From NCBI GenBank assembly GCA_002633005.1, contig NMRA01000052.1:85583-149582 (forward strand): a stretch of 64,000 nucleotides of DNA, given 5' to 3'. Positions 26,851 to 37,960 of the stretch are shown here, piece by piece. This DNA is from Phoronis australis (Eukaryota; Phoronida; Phoronidae). The number at the start of each line of letters is the position of its first letter. Within the stretch, counting starts at the first letter, position 1. Both the position numbers and the translations under genes were made by a program. Below the pieces are notes generated by a model. That model was given only the letters and a program-made list of their open reading frames with translations, searched no databases and was not told where the DNA came from.

Positions 26851-28439
26851 ACACCAAGTACATACTTAAAGGCAGATTTAAGGGGTATAGAGTGCTGTAG
26901 CCCCCCCCCCCCTTGTGGTAGCGACCACCGAAATGCTGTTTTTAATAATACGAGATCAATTTTTCGTCAAAAGTTTTGGTGGGACCATGCCATATTCTAG
27001 ATCCCCCAGCCTAAATAAGCAACACCGACGGCGGGCTATTTGGCTTTATTATTTGTACGACATTAACATAGAAGTATTTTACCCTGGGCATAGATGACAG
27101 TGGAGCCAACAGTTAGCGAAATCCATTTTTCGGTTGGTCTTCGTAGTAATTATTGTACTCCTACACGCCAGGACATCTGACACTGAGGTTTCTGCAACCA
27201 GCTTTACAGTAAGCGAAATTTTATGGTAATTTCTCATAAAACAGTAAATAAAGAAACTTCGTATTTTTTCCAAATAGATTACAACCCATATTAGCGCAGA
27301 CATTGAACCAAGATCACGCTCAGTGATCGACCATTTAAAGATTACTTATCTATTCTTATTTTGAACTACGGTTTGAAGCTGTAGTCAATACCTCGTGTGG
27401 AGTTACGGTGGGCATTTATGTGTGGTTGAGGAAGAGAGTTTCAACACCACAACAGGCCGGTAAAGGCACCTTGACCGAGGTAACAACGTAGGTGATTAAA
27501 CAATAATTTCGCTACTTTTAGCGCTGACTTATGTGTACGAGAGTTTCCGATGGTATTCAATAAGAAACTCCTATTTAGTGACTGAAAACTACAAGGAAAA
27601 ACAAAGCCAGAACTTTTACCCATGTGTCGCCATTTGGCGAACACAAAGTCTTTTTGGAAAGCGAAACAGTTATTTCAGAGTAAAACAGAACAGTGGAAAT
27701 GATTTAAATGACAGAAGATGGTTGATCTGCTAATCCCCGTTCATTTGTTTATCTACATTAGAAAACATTGGTCTGAGCGCAAAAAACTGGAATCCCCATC
27801 TCCCGAGTCCCGTTCTAACTGGTAATGAACCTTTTAACTAAAAACGAAGTTATCTCATTGCATGCTCTTAATTATTATTTTGATAATAATCATAATAGAA
27901 AGAAAGATAATAACAATTATAATAATCAGATTGCTCTTCTCATTATTATTATCACCACCACCGCCATTATTATTATTATATTAATAATAATTATTACTAT
28001 TGCAGTATATCCAATAACGATAACAATACTAAACAGTATCCAGTAATAACAAAAATAATATTGTTATTACTACTACTTATACTGCAACTACTGGTATTAT
28101 TATTTTCATTACTACTATTACTATTGCTGTTATTATTAACATTATCATTATTATTATTATTACTATTATCATGTTTGTCGTTGCTTTTATTGTTGTTGTT
28201 ATTGTTATTATTTGAATAAACTCATAATTTCGTTGTTTCGAGCCTGAATTATCAATGATACGGCGTACACAATATTCTCAGGCGAGAATTTTAATTCTCA
28301 GTCAAAAATTGCGTTTGTCCCTAACTGGTGGTTGGAAGCATTTCATGAAAAAATAGTTTTTGAGATTTAGAAAAAAATCATTCTAAGATAAGAGAACTGT
28401 CCGAGTTGAAATAAATCTTGACCACGTTATCGTTTCAGG
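26851..28439. other. No gene; ATT/AAT-rich tract at 27870-28215
   Basis: A long interrupted (att/aat)n microsatellite dominates 27870-28215. A poly-C run lies at about 26901-26912. The last 11 bp before 28440 read as a polypyrimidine-plus-AG acceptor for the Norrin-like first coding exon. Confidence 0.65.
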
Positions 28440-28447
28440 GGCAGAAT

Positions 28448-31400
28448 ATGAGACTACCTAGACGGTTGTATAGCGCAGTATCGTACACAGTGCTCGTGTT
28501 GTACAGTGTCTTCGTATTCGTTAGTGCAATAAGGAAAGAGGGGCGCTGTATGAGGCATTACTTTGTGCAAACCGTTAAGCATCCGCGGCGAGATTGTGAA
28601 ACGCAGGTAAGCTGGAGATATTGTTGTGTTGCGGAGCCATCAAATGTTCAAAGAACAGAAAAAGAGAGCGTTTCGTTGGCCAATGAGATATACCTGGCTT
28701 GCGTTCAGTAACGCTAGGACCTGGCTAAAATCTGGCCAAAGTCGCGTGTTCTCATTCAAAATTCACGGCAATGATCTCACGTAATCTGGCGCGAAGTCTT
28801 GCTTTTAGCGAGATCCTAGAGTTACTGAACGGAAAGCTGCCTCTCGTCCAGTAACACTTACTAGGACCTTGCTAAAAAGCAAGACTTCACGAGATTACGT
28901 GAGATATTGCCGTGTAATTTAAATGAGAACACGTGACTTTGACTAGATTTTAGCTAGGTCCTTATCAGCGTAAGTCCTAGAGTTACTGAACGGACGCCTG
29001 GCGTGCGCTCAGTAGGCCTAGATGCTAGGACCTACGCTAGGACCTAACAAAAATCTAATCAAAGTCACGTGTTCATATTTAAAATACACGGCAATATCTC
29101 ACGTATTTAGCGAAGTCTTGCTTTTTAGCGAGGTCCCAGCGTTACTGAACGGGAGCCTGGTATAGTTCATTGCGTAGACAAGATCTCGAAAGACCTCGCA
29201 AAGTCACGCGAGTGAAAGCTTGCGTTTCGCGAGTATGCTTGACAGCTTTCCAGGTGTGGCCGGCAAAGTTGGAGTGTTGAGTTCTGTGACCTATTTCATT
29301 GTTTTCGTTCCATATATGATGATTTTTCGCCGGAAGTGCAAGCTAATGTAAGTTACGGTCAACTTAGCTCACACCGGTAACTTGTGACCCATCGAAGCTA
29401 TATCCGGGTATTTTTGCGTGCATTGCCATTTTCTAAAACAATTTATCACATGGCACGACATTGCGTGTAATTTAATGCAAATTTACTGCGATATAGCCCA
29501 GACTGAAAAGGCCCTCATATAATGCTATTGATATTAGGTGGATGATTTTAATCATGATTAGGGTGATGATGACGGTAATGAGGACGAGGATGAAGATGAT
29601 GGTTATTATGAGCTCCAGTGTTCTTATAATTGTTATTATAACTACACCCCTATCTCGGCCCACATAACAAATATATAACACAAAGAGCGTACAATAAATT
29701 TTCAAATCTAATTTAATTCATATCAAGGAACTCATTTCGGCGTTCCCAGTCCACATTAATTAAATATCTAGCAACTTTTCTCAGGACATTTAAGTCATTA
29801 GTCTGTAAAAAATTTCTGAACACTATCTCTTCCACCTTATCGTATCTTGGTAAGAACAGCACTCGTATATCAGAATATAAATTGCATTCGAGAAGAAAGT
29901 GTAATTATGTTTCCACTTTCTCACTGTCACAGCAGGGACATATTCTCTCCTCTCTACAACTATTCTCACTATTATCATCATCATTAGCAATGGCCATCCC
30001 ATCAAAACTGTATGCTGGATCATCAACCTCATTGTTCTCACTACTATAAACAAAACGCCGCTCAGGGGTCTGGTCCCATAATTATTCAGTAAAAAGATTT
30101 AGATAAGTTAGAATGAGCGCACCACAGTCTAGAAACAGTTTTTACAAATTACCCGTTTCTGTTTAGACCTTCCTCTCATCATGCGTACCCCCACTGCTAG
30201 TTGTAATGACCGATATTGTTTATGCTGCCTATTGTATATAATAATAATATCACCATGTCGGTCATCAGCTTGCGCGATTTTATATGTATTCATCGATTCG
30301 GCAGTCTGTATCATACCCTTGATAAAGAGCGCAGCGCTCAAAATGTGGGAAACATTTTAACATATTTTAGTACCGACGCTCGTCATTTCATTTTTACTAT
30401 TTTTTCAAATTATCTCAGAAACTAGCAGTTATATGATTATTCTCAGGAACTTTGTTCTTTTGCTCAAGTGAGATTCTCCCAGATACTATTTGGCAGTCCG
30501 GAGAGCGAATTGCTGACTAGCTCGGGGGGCGAATGCAAAATGCATAGGCCTTGAATAAACCCGTTTACCGTTTTTTTTTTCTTATTTTAGTAATAAGGTC
30601 CACAAACCCAAAAATTTGAGACCCCTGCATCCCTACATTTTGGGCTGGGCGCGAGCATGTGGCGAAATTCTGACTATTCATGTGCCCTGCCCCCCTCCCC
30701 TCCCCACCCCTAACTTAAATTCCTGGATCCGCCCCTGCGTAATAACTGATTTTGACTTAGTCTCGTCAGTCACTGTGGAGACTTAATTACGTTCCTTAAA
30801 TCTTCGGTGCCCTTTTATCTCAAGATATTGCTGTTTTTCTGTCAATTCATCTTTATTATGAGCCCACCTATGACTAATGACATTTTCTTGTAATACAGCA
30901 GAGCCCTTATTTTATTGAAAATAGGTACTTAATCCACAAATTAAGGGCGTCGCAGGAAAAAGACCGTAATTGTTTATCATTTATTGAGAATTCAACACAG
31001 AGTTTACTTTCATTGTTTACCAAAGCTAAAAGTTCATCAACGTAATGAACACAGCACTAGAAAGATGAATCAGTGCTTGCACAAGTCCGCAAATGTGCTG
31101 AAAATTTAGGGAACATAGTCGAGTCCTTGTGTCGTACTGAGCACAGATGTCTTTACAACGTAGTCAATTGATGGGATGAGATAAACCAAATAAAGTTAAA
31201 TGAATGCAACAAATGGTACATTCAAAGGGGAACGGTTACATTTTGTGAAGGCGTTTTTGATCAATTTGGCATACTTTATTTACTTTGAAAGGTTCTTTGA
31301 AACTTTTTATGGATTTCATAGAAACAAAATTAATAAAGAAAAATATCCGCTAAGTGTAAGTGGGAGCAAGTGGCATAATGCAAACACTGCACGAGTCTCA

Positions 31401-34270
31401 TCCGTCTAATCCCTCTCACATTAGTTTTATTACCTGTTCCTGGCATCATTGCACAAATAGCAAATGGCAAATTGATATGTAACGGTGCCGGGACTGAAAA
31501 TCTGCGGAGTTAAGTCCATTCAGCACAATTATCGGAACAGAAAGCGAGAGAACACAGCTCACTTGGATCAGGGCTAAATTCCGTGGGCGAAAGAATCTCG
31601 TCCGTAAGTGTGATCACGTGCTTTGCTTGTCATACACGGTGATATCTCGCAATGATTTGCGTGACCTTGCGTTTTCTAATGCGCGCACCCGTTTGAGACC
31701 CCTGTTTGTCAAAGGGGGCAAATAGGTCCGCCCCAGAGAAACAAACTTTTCCGAAAAAAATAGAAAACGAGACAAAAGTCCGTTAAAAAGGAGCTGGAAC
31801 TACCTAAATTCGGCGAATGCACAATTCATAGCTGTGAACGTACCCTGTTTTTAGTAAAAGGTCCACATTTTTTAGGCTGGGCGCGCGCATGGTTTTCGCG
31901 AGTGCCCACTTCGTGAACGGAAGCTTCGGTAGGATTGGAACTCTCATTTGCGCAACACTCAGTATTGTGAACACCCTTCCGCAAATTTGTCATGTGTTAC
32001 CAAGTGTCACAAAAATCAGCTCTGTCAAAGGTTTAAATTGAAATCGTCTGAGATCGTGTAACCGATGGTATGCCTCTTTTACAACACAACGTTTCCCTTA
32101 AAAAAATTCCCCAGTTGCAGGGTGAATGTTTTGCTATTCAAGTTGGCTACAGCTCCATGAGTGTTGCGTACGCCCGATGAGTTTAACCCAGTTTACGTAA
32201 GTAAAACCCCATGGCAAACAGCAGGATTCACGAACCCAAGGTCGTGTTGGTAGAACGGCAAGTTTGTTTGTGAGAATGTCTGCACCCGAGCATAGACTTC
32301 ACACAAACGTGTCCTTGTCAAGTCGCTTAGCCGTCCCAGTTTGCAGGTTAACTGCAAACACATGTGGCCCTGCCGTGGGAATTCCGCGATTCGGTAATGA
32401 ATGGAATTTATACAGCCCACGAGTAGGCATCAAGGAAATGAAATTATTTCTGTAAAAAGGAATCACAAGACTTATTTAGATATCCTGGCAAAGAATCAAC
32501 GCGATTATTGTAGAAACTGCCGGGGTGCTTTCTGCGGGACTGAATGGAAAGTAGTAAAGATAGGAGTGTATTGTTTTGTACACGGTAAACGTAGCACGAA
32601 CTGTTTAACTGGACGCAAATGCGTTTGTAAAAACATGGAACTCCAATGTGACTGAATGTAAAAGCGGGAATTTAATCGCTTTCATCACGAGGTCTATAAC
32701 CTTACACGCATGAAAAACCAGTATGAGGTCTTTAACCTCAGACTTATTCCTATTGTACAGAACCAGAGCTGCTTTCCGTATATACTCAAGAAATTCACGA
32801 ATATGGCGTTATAAGCGAAACCGTGATCACACAGCTACTCGTGAAATTGACCTATTGCCAGGATTTTGAATGACGGCTTAACTGACCAATCAGAACGCAG
32901 CATTCTTGACCACACCTTCGTTTCCAAGCCTCCATTTTACCCGACAAACAACTCGTTGCCGGGTAAACCTTATTGTTTGTTTGTCGACATGGCGCAACGG
33001 GCGGAGCTTGCGACAGGTCAATTCTTGCGTCTACAGAACCTGGGAGAAGTGGTCCTAGGAGAAACGTATTTGATTGCCGCAGTGCAACATCATTATAATT
33101 ATGTCTGACATACACTGGAATTATGTCTGACAAAAATTAATAATTTGGCCGGACATAGTTCTGATTTATGTCACCCATAATTCTGATTTATGTCAGACAT
33201 AATTGCGATTTATGTCGCTTTGTCTTAAACATAAACGTAGCCCAGAAGCAGGGTTCTAATCTTTGTAATTTTCAGTTCTATTTTTGTGCGAACTCAAGAT
33301 AAATGTCTATTGTTCTGTGCTCGATCATGTTGAGGCTTATGCATACATCCTAATCCAAATTTACACTTGAAGACCCTACGATTGATTCGGGATAAAAACT
33401 CCAGTAAAAACGCGAGATTTTGAGTAGTAAAATGAGAAATGTCGAATTCTGAGTCGAACTTTTAACCTTAATTCTTGGATCATCAAGTACAAAATAAGAA
33501 ACTTGTACACGTAGGCCCTTTTTCCCGAGCATAAAATGCACTAATCTTGAGTTTGCACATTTTCATGTAAAATAGAAAATGTCAGTTTCAAGCAAAAAAA
33601 GATTAGACCTGGGTACTGGTTATATACATACATTTAAATATTACCATAACGTCAAGGGAAGTGGGACAAAAATTGGTCTGTTCCATGACATGCCAAAATC
33701 TCGAACTTTTAATTTTACTACTAAGTGGCGTCGCGTTTAGCTTCCTTTCACTGGAAGATAAAGTGTTGTCCTCACTTTGCATCTCGAGACCAAAAGGGGG
33801 AACTCGTATGCTCGGAAAGTGAATGTTTAGTCTTTTTACAAGCTTCACATCTCCGCATTCACTTTTGAACCCACAGGTACCGGTTGACGCTCTCTGGTAC
33901 CCATAAGTTGCACCCATAAGTTGTACCCATAAGTTGCACCACTGATGTGCATTATTTGATAAATATCAAAAAGGTTGCATAACTGATTTGCACGGATATT
34001 TATGCGGGGCACTTCATATTCTTTTACTTTTGATTATTTCAGAACGTTTTGATGGCAAAGTGTGAAGGATATTGTTCAAAGCCAAGGACAGAACCCATGT
34101 ATACGTTTAAACCAGTTCTCCGGAGACCTTTTACTTATAGTTGCGAGTGTTGCCGCGACACGTTATCTATTATGAAGGCTGTGAAACTGGAATGTAAACA
34201 TGGACGGCACGTCTTTGCCACTTACAGATACATTGTGCGATGCGCATGCCAAAAGTGCTGGCCCGGATGA
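28448..34270 (+). CDS. NDP: Norrin-like secreted cystine-knot ligand (two coding exons)
   Basis: Norrin is a secreted, dimeric cystine-knot ligand that activates Frizzled-4/LRP signalling. Exon A is 28448-28606 (53 codons, ends CAG then GTAAGC) and exon B is 34043-34270 (75 codons plus TGA, preceded by tgattatttcag). Both are phase 0, giving 128 aa against 133 in human. Residues 1 to about 31 are a signal peptide (basic MRLPRRL, then a hydrophobic core). The knot has 11 cysteines in the Norrin order: C-x15-C-x9-C-x3-C...CxCC-x13-C...CxCxxC. Diagnostic blocks are GRCMRHYFV, AKCEGYCS, LRRPFTYSCECC and TYRYIVRCACQKC. The intron falls between CETQ and NVLM, the same place and phase as the intron at codon 58 of human NDP as I recall it. 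Bursicon and glycoprotein-hormone families share the knot but not these blocks. An acceptor before 28440 suggests a 5' UTR exon upstream. Confidence 0.93.
28703..28830 (+). mobile_element. gttcagtaac MITE, copy A
   Basis: 128 bp with ends gttcagtaacgctaggacc and gatcctagagttactgaac. It is the first of three neighbouring copies, and lies in the Norrin-like intron 96 bp after the donor. Confidence 0.75.
28846..28991 (-). mobile_element. gttcagtaac MITE, copy B (inverted)
   Basis: The ends are gtccagtaacacttactagg and gtcctagagttactgaac. The interior is the reverse complement of copies A and C (gcaagacttcacgagattac and cacgtgactttgactagatt). Confidence 0.75.
29007..29150 (+). mobile_element. 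gttcagtaac MITE, copy C
   Basis: The ends are gctcagtaggcc...gctaggacc and gaggtcccagcgttactgaac, in the same orientation as copy A. Weaker relics of the same interior appear near 23960-24060, 29170-29230 and 31590-31680. Confidence 0.7.
29713..29950 (-). pseudogene. C-terminal tail of a non-LTR retrotransposon ORF
   Basis: One minus-strand frame reads ICPCCDSEKVET, a stop, LHFLLECNLYSDIR, and then about 45 residues ending DWERRNEFLDMN and TAA at 29713-29715. The CPxC...H...C arrangement with LEC.LY..IR is the usual zinc-finger tail of many invertebrate LINE reverse transcriptases. One in-frame stop shows that it is dead. It lies in the Norrin-like intron, opposite in strand. Confidence 0.75.
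29960..30503. other. Norrin intron DNA, no gene seen
   Basis: Low-complexity att/atg-rich patches flank the LINE tail (29525-29645 and 29960-30030). I see no exon-like segment. Confidence 0.5.
30504..30736 (-). mobile_element. hAT-like MITE, minus-strand copy
   Basis: The minus-strand left end is caggggcggatccaggaatt. The interior matches 22756-23063 block by block (catgctcgcgcccagccc, ggaccttattacta, gcattttgcattcgcccc). The other terminus is missing or diverged. Confidence 0.65.
30737..31680. other. Norrin intron DNA, no gene seen
   Basis: Noncoding. It includes an element relic at about 31590-31680 resembling the gttcagtaac MITE interior (gatcacgtgctttgcttg, gtgatatctcgca). Confidence 0.45.
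31681..31892 (-). mobile_element. gcgcgc...ggaccttttact MITE family, minus copy
   Basis: The termini gcgcgcacccgtttgag and ctgggcgcgcgcatgg bound a noncoding interior. It matches 2500-2755 in reverse complement, including cggacttttgtctcg and ggaccttttacta. Confidence 0.6.
32515..32655 (+). CDS. Candidate small cysteine-rich exon (unassigned)
   Basis: An ORF segment follows an acceptor-like gcgattattgtag and ends in TGA. It carries eight cysteines in about 47 codons: CRNCRGAFC...VYCF...NCLTGRKCVCK...LQC. No signal peptide precedes it. Upstream frame residues (32401-32514) look ordinary. It could be the last exon of a secreted cysteine-rich peptide, or chance. I do not recognise a family, and no matching donor exon is apparent. 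It sits inside the Norrin-like intron on the same strand. Confidence 0.25.
   Translation, partial: NCRGAFCGTEWKVVKIGVYCFVHGKRSTNCLTGRKCVCKNMELQCD
33098..33225. repeat. Short inverted and direct repeats of attatgtctgacat
   Basis: aattatgtctgacat occurs twice at the left, and its complement atgtcagacataatt at the right. Between them are two further ctgatttatgtca units. This looks like the fused ends of a small palindromic element. Confidence 0.55.
33249..33612. mobile_element. ctcaagataa MITE, copy 1
   Basis: The ends cagggttctaatc and gattagacctggg, plus inner gaactcaagataaatgtct against gcactaatcttgagtttgc, form long imperfect inverted repeats. A full copy lies at 63041-63382 and half a copy at 42384-42500. 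Confidence 0.65.
33897..33942 (+). repeat. Triplicated ~15-bp repeat
   Basis: tacccataagttgcac occurs three times with one-base changes, about 100 bp before the acceptor of the second Norrin-like exon (34042). Confidence 0.7.
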
Positions 34271-34872
34271 CTGCTGGGTCGGGCTCACAGTCACAAACCT
34301 CTCTGTGTTCCTTTGTCTATTTATTTACAGAGCCGTGGGATACGGGGTTGTACACTTCCAATAAGTTGCAACGTTATGGGCGAAACCCTGGTGGCTGGGA
34401 TAAAAAATGGCCAGGGAAATTTCGTTGCACCCAGGCAGCTGAAATTTGACGAAGTTAGAATGTGTATATATTTTCCCAAATCTAACCCTCTTACGGTACT
34501 GATTTATAGTGGTTCAATGGACCCACTGCTATGTATTAAGCGCGGTATGTTGGAATGACTGTTTTGTTACGATATGAACATTTAAGATCAGTGACAGTCA
34601 CTGATATTTGAGGATATCTACGAAGTTGCAAACTGTCACAGCGGTGAACATTGTCATAAACAGCATAGCGCTTCACTGTGATACCAAAATTTTCGCAATC
34701 GATATCACTCAATGCAATTGTGTCTGGTAATAGAAAGAGCATAAACTTGTCGCACTTGTGACAACTGACACGGTTGTAAGAATTTGGACAGTAGCAAGGG
34801 TGCGACAGCTCGCAAGTAGTTTGAGATTTTCAGAGAAACTAATGGAATCAGCGAAAAGTTTAATGTGGTATT
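34271..34872 (+). other. Norrin-like 3' flank
   Basis: Presumed 3' UTR and downstream DNA. I see no canonical AATAAA before the MITE at 34873. The nearest clear one is at 35600-35605. No other gene seen. Confidence 0.45.
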
Positions 34873-35226
34873 GCTGTGCGTGAACTTGGAATCCTGCTTA
34901 ATCTCAAGATTGAGTATGAGTGAACTTGGAATACTCGAAGCAACGTGGCAAATTCACTCAAACTGCTCTAAATCAAATTATCTTTGAACAAAATAATGTC
35001 AATTTTAGCAACCTTTTCAATTACTGGCGATCTATTTCACAAGCAATGATGGATTTAGCCACTCAAATATTCCTCCGAGAGAAAATGGGTGATCGTGTGG
35101 CCAATAGTTTCAAAAATTCTTTACACTGATCAAAAAATTTCACCTGATTGCCTTAAAGAATATTCAATTCCAACTTCACGCATACGCTATCTTGAGATTA
35201 TGCAGGATTTCAAGTTCACACACAGC
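34873..35226. mobile_element. MITE with ~55-bp inverted termini (gtgcgtgaacttggaat family)
   Basis: The left end gctgtgcgtgaacttggaat, continuing through taatctcaag, pairs with the right end cttgagatta...caagttcacacacagc. The interior is noncoding (attactggcga, tattcctccga, gaggccaataa-like). Sister copies are at 62103-62518 and 1555-1860. Confidence 0.8.
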
Positions 35227-36184
35227 TCCATCACCTCGAATTGATACTAGCGGAACGTGTGCTTATACAACATGCCTGCACAAAAGTTGCAAAACAACTG
35301 TTCAAGCTTCAAGTAAAACCGGGGCACAATTTGTGGCGAAATATTGGACTTGCGACTATTATGTTTCTGCCTCAGTATTCTTCGCAATTAGGACTTTTGT
35401 CACATGCCCAAATGTCACTTACTAGGAGACATTTAGTTAGTTTAGTATAATGTTTCAAGCCTGCAGCTCAGGCCATTGATCACATGACTGTTCTTCCCGC
35501 CTTTGGGAGGCACAGAACAGTTCTCACAGGGGTTTGGCTATCGGAACACACGTCAATGGACTCTTCACCCTGTCTTCACTCTGTCAAAAACTGTATGCAA
35601 ATAAAGAAAAGTTTTGAGTCATTTCACATTGCAAGCCCTACAGATGAGCACAGAAGCTTTATTCTTTCTTGTATTTTTGACCCTTTCACTCCCACTGAAA
35701 ACCAAGCTAGACTAAGAAATGTAGGGGCAAAAATGCAAAATCTGCACTTTTCATCCCAAAACCACCACTTCCCTACCAATACTCGACTAAAGCCAACATA
35801 GATTCCGAAAGCAAATTTCCTGCCGATTCCATAAAGGTGGTTCAAAAGTACTGTCAACCAACTAGTTTCATTGCAAATCTGGCTTGTTTGAGGGCTACCT
35901 GAAATCGCGGCCAATTTCTCAGTTGCTACACAGCAATGCACAAATGCAACAGGGGGCCACCATCTTGAAGAAGAGTGCAGCTACAGCCGAGAAAGTGGCC
36001 TTTTTTATTCTCAGCATGTTCACAAACACAAACAAACCACATTCACTGAGCCTACATTCAATGCTTCCCAACAAAATGCCCCCAAACTTGGCCTACCCCA
36101 ATATTTAAATATTTTGGAGGTGCAAATTGGCCGCGGCCGCAGCCTAACTGTCCAGTGCCGCCTTGTGAAACCGGAAGTAACACC
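35227..36184. other. No gene seen
   Basis: Several ORFs of up to 105 codons on both strands overlap each other at 35484-35941. None has recognisable content or exon-like borders. A candidate AATAAA lies at 35600-35605 on the plus strand. Confidence 0.45.
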
Positions 36185-36500
36185 TGAATGATCGTAAATA
36201 GGGGGAAGTTGCAGTCCCTGGTCACGGTTGAGTTGGGGGTTGAACTCCTAAATGTAAATAGCCTCTTTGATCTTACGAGGATGCCAATGTTCCTCTTTGG
36301 ATAAAACTCGAGCATTGTCCATATTTACGATATGGCCAGATGACGACCATCAATATAAATAATATTCGAGCTTTATCCAGAGAGGAACATTGGCGCTCTC
36401 GTAAGATCAAAGAGGCCGTTTATATTAAACAGTGCAACCCCCCCCCCCACACACACACACACACTCAACCGTCACCAGGGATTGCAACTTCCTCCGGTTC
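36185..36500. mobile_element. Head-to-head pair of retroelement tail fragments
   Basis: The left half (36185-36320, minus) and right half (36358-36500, plus) are inverted copies. They share gaggaacattggc, cgtaagatcaaagaggc and caaccgt.accaggga. The plus copy reads EEHWRSRKIKEAVYIKQCN. This resembles the conserved C-terminal stretch (RKIKEAI.I...P.LNRDGG) of Penelope-like/GIY-YIG reverse transcriptases. The last part is overrun by poly-C and (ac)n. The assignment rests on that short block only. Confidence 0.5.
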
Positions 36501-37429
36501 GCACCGGCGGGAAGAACGTGCATGTGATCAAGACCCTGAGCTGCAGGCTTGAAACGTTATGCTCAACTAACTAAATTAATGTCTCCTAGTAAGTACCTTT
36601 TCTCGTTTTTACTACTTCAGAATTGTTCGTGAAGTCCGCATTGGCCAGTCCTGTTTTCCTTGATTCCACTTTGTTTCAAACAGAAATCAGGGGTGTGAGT
36701 TCTCGGTCGGCGAAGGTGCGCGATGTTTTCAAGTTTCTTGCCGGAGTAACAACAAAACATTTCCATGACACGTATGTGAACTCCCAACGCATTTTGATAA
36801 GAATTTCGTGGCAAACTCAGTCGAGCACGAGTCGAGAATTGTCGCAGACGGACATGTGAACTGCGCTATCCTAAGTGACCGTTTCAACGTGCAAACGGTA
36901 TCTCGAGTAAGAATAGCCGCAGCAAAATTATAGAGGGTTGAAAGAATTTTGGGCACTGTGATCCAGCTATAATCCAATACGGTTCATGCTGTAGATTTTA
37001 AACGACACTTTTCGACTTTTAAAAAGCGAGAGATTGTAGTTATATATTTATTGATCACGTGACATGGCTGTTTAATTTAGTAAACAGTGCGAAATAAATA
37101 AACGCAAAATACCAATCACGTTCTTGGGTGTACACTTCAGCGACTAACCAAAGCAGTAGCACATGATACAATATATTTTAAGGCAAACATTTTTTGATAA
37201 ATTTCACGAAAATCTCAGAGAGGCTTCAAATAAAACGTTTCCCATGGAAGAAGAGAAATCATTCTACAAAGTTTTATAAAAGACGAGTATGTACTTTCTG
37301 ACGAGAATGCCTAGCCCTCCGCCGTTATATAATCAAGGATCTTGTGCAATATGTAACTAATTATGAGCTATTTTTCATTCACCTTTGTATAAGTACGCTT
37401 CCTACATAGAACAGTTTACTGTTTCATCA
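36501..37429. other. No gene seen
   Basis: Noncoding. Overlapping ORFs at 36617-36977 on both strands carry no recognisable domain. Confidence 0.45.
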
Positions 37430-37960
37430 AACGAACGAAGGAAAAACTCTGTTGTCACCACAGTTTTTAATCACTCTGCCAATACATAAATGCGCACACG
37501 TGCTCACCGTTATTTGACAAACAGCTGAATGACAAGATGGATAGTAACGGCGGATTACCATGTGTGACCGCACTCCGAATCTGATGTCGACAGCATAATA
37601 TGAGGAAAGCCAGTGAAGAAAGCAGATTTTCCAAAAATAATTCCATGTACGTTTCAGAATATATTTGAATACTACGATACCTTTATAACTAACTTTAAAC
37701 AGCGAAGACTTGCATCAATTGCGTATTAATCAGATTGGCTCAAGTCACCAATGTTTTGTTTAAATCAAAGGTCAAAGGACATATTTCCCATATTATGGAA
37801 ATGGGCTACGTCTATGTCTTGCCATACCAAATAAGGAGACGTGCTCTGCCTCGTCAGTGGGCGAAAAATCATTCGACGAAGTGACGAGCGGTTGACAGAT
37901 CGATTTCTTTAAATTCAAAACTAAAAGAAAAATGCTTTGACGTCCACAGAAATTTAAAGC
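37430..37960 (+). repeat. Paralogue of the NLR pre-NACHT intron, upstream copy
   Basis: The order aaggaaaaactctgt, gacaaacagctg, ccgaat.tga.gtcgacagcat, taactttaaaca, ctacgtctatgtcttgc and accaaata matches 43520-44200, the intron before the NACHT exon, with numerous substitutions. The downstream copy has an extra 147-bp element. This is intronic DNA duplicated 5' of the present gene. Confidence 0.75.

Noticed and set aside
28418-28447. Upstream extension of the Norrin-like ORF to 28418
   Set aside because: The extension crosses the tttcag acceptor and begins with a non-ATG codon; the ATG at 28448 gives a proper signal peptide.
32990-33110. Possible first exon (MAQRAELATGQFLRLQNLG) after a CCAAT-like box
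   Set aside because: Runs directly into the attatgtctgacat repeat block; no downstream exon or conserved content seen.
35484-35941. Two overlapping 105-codon ORFs on opposite strands
   Set aside because: No recognisable domain, no exon borders and ordinary noncoding composition; treated as chance.
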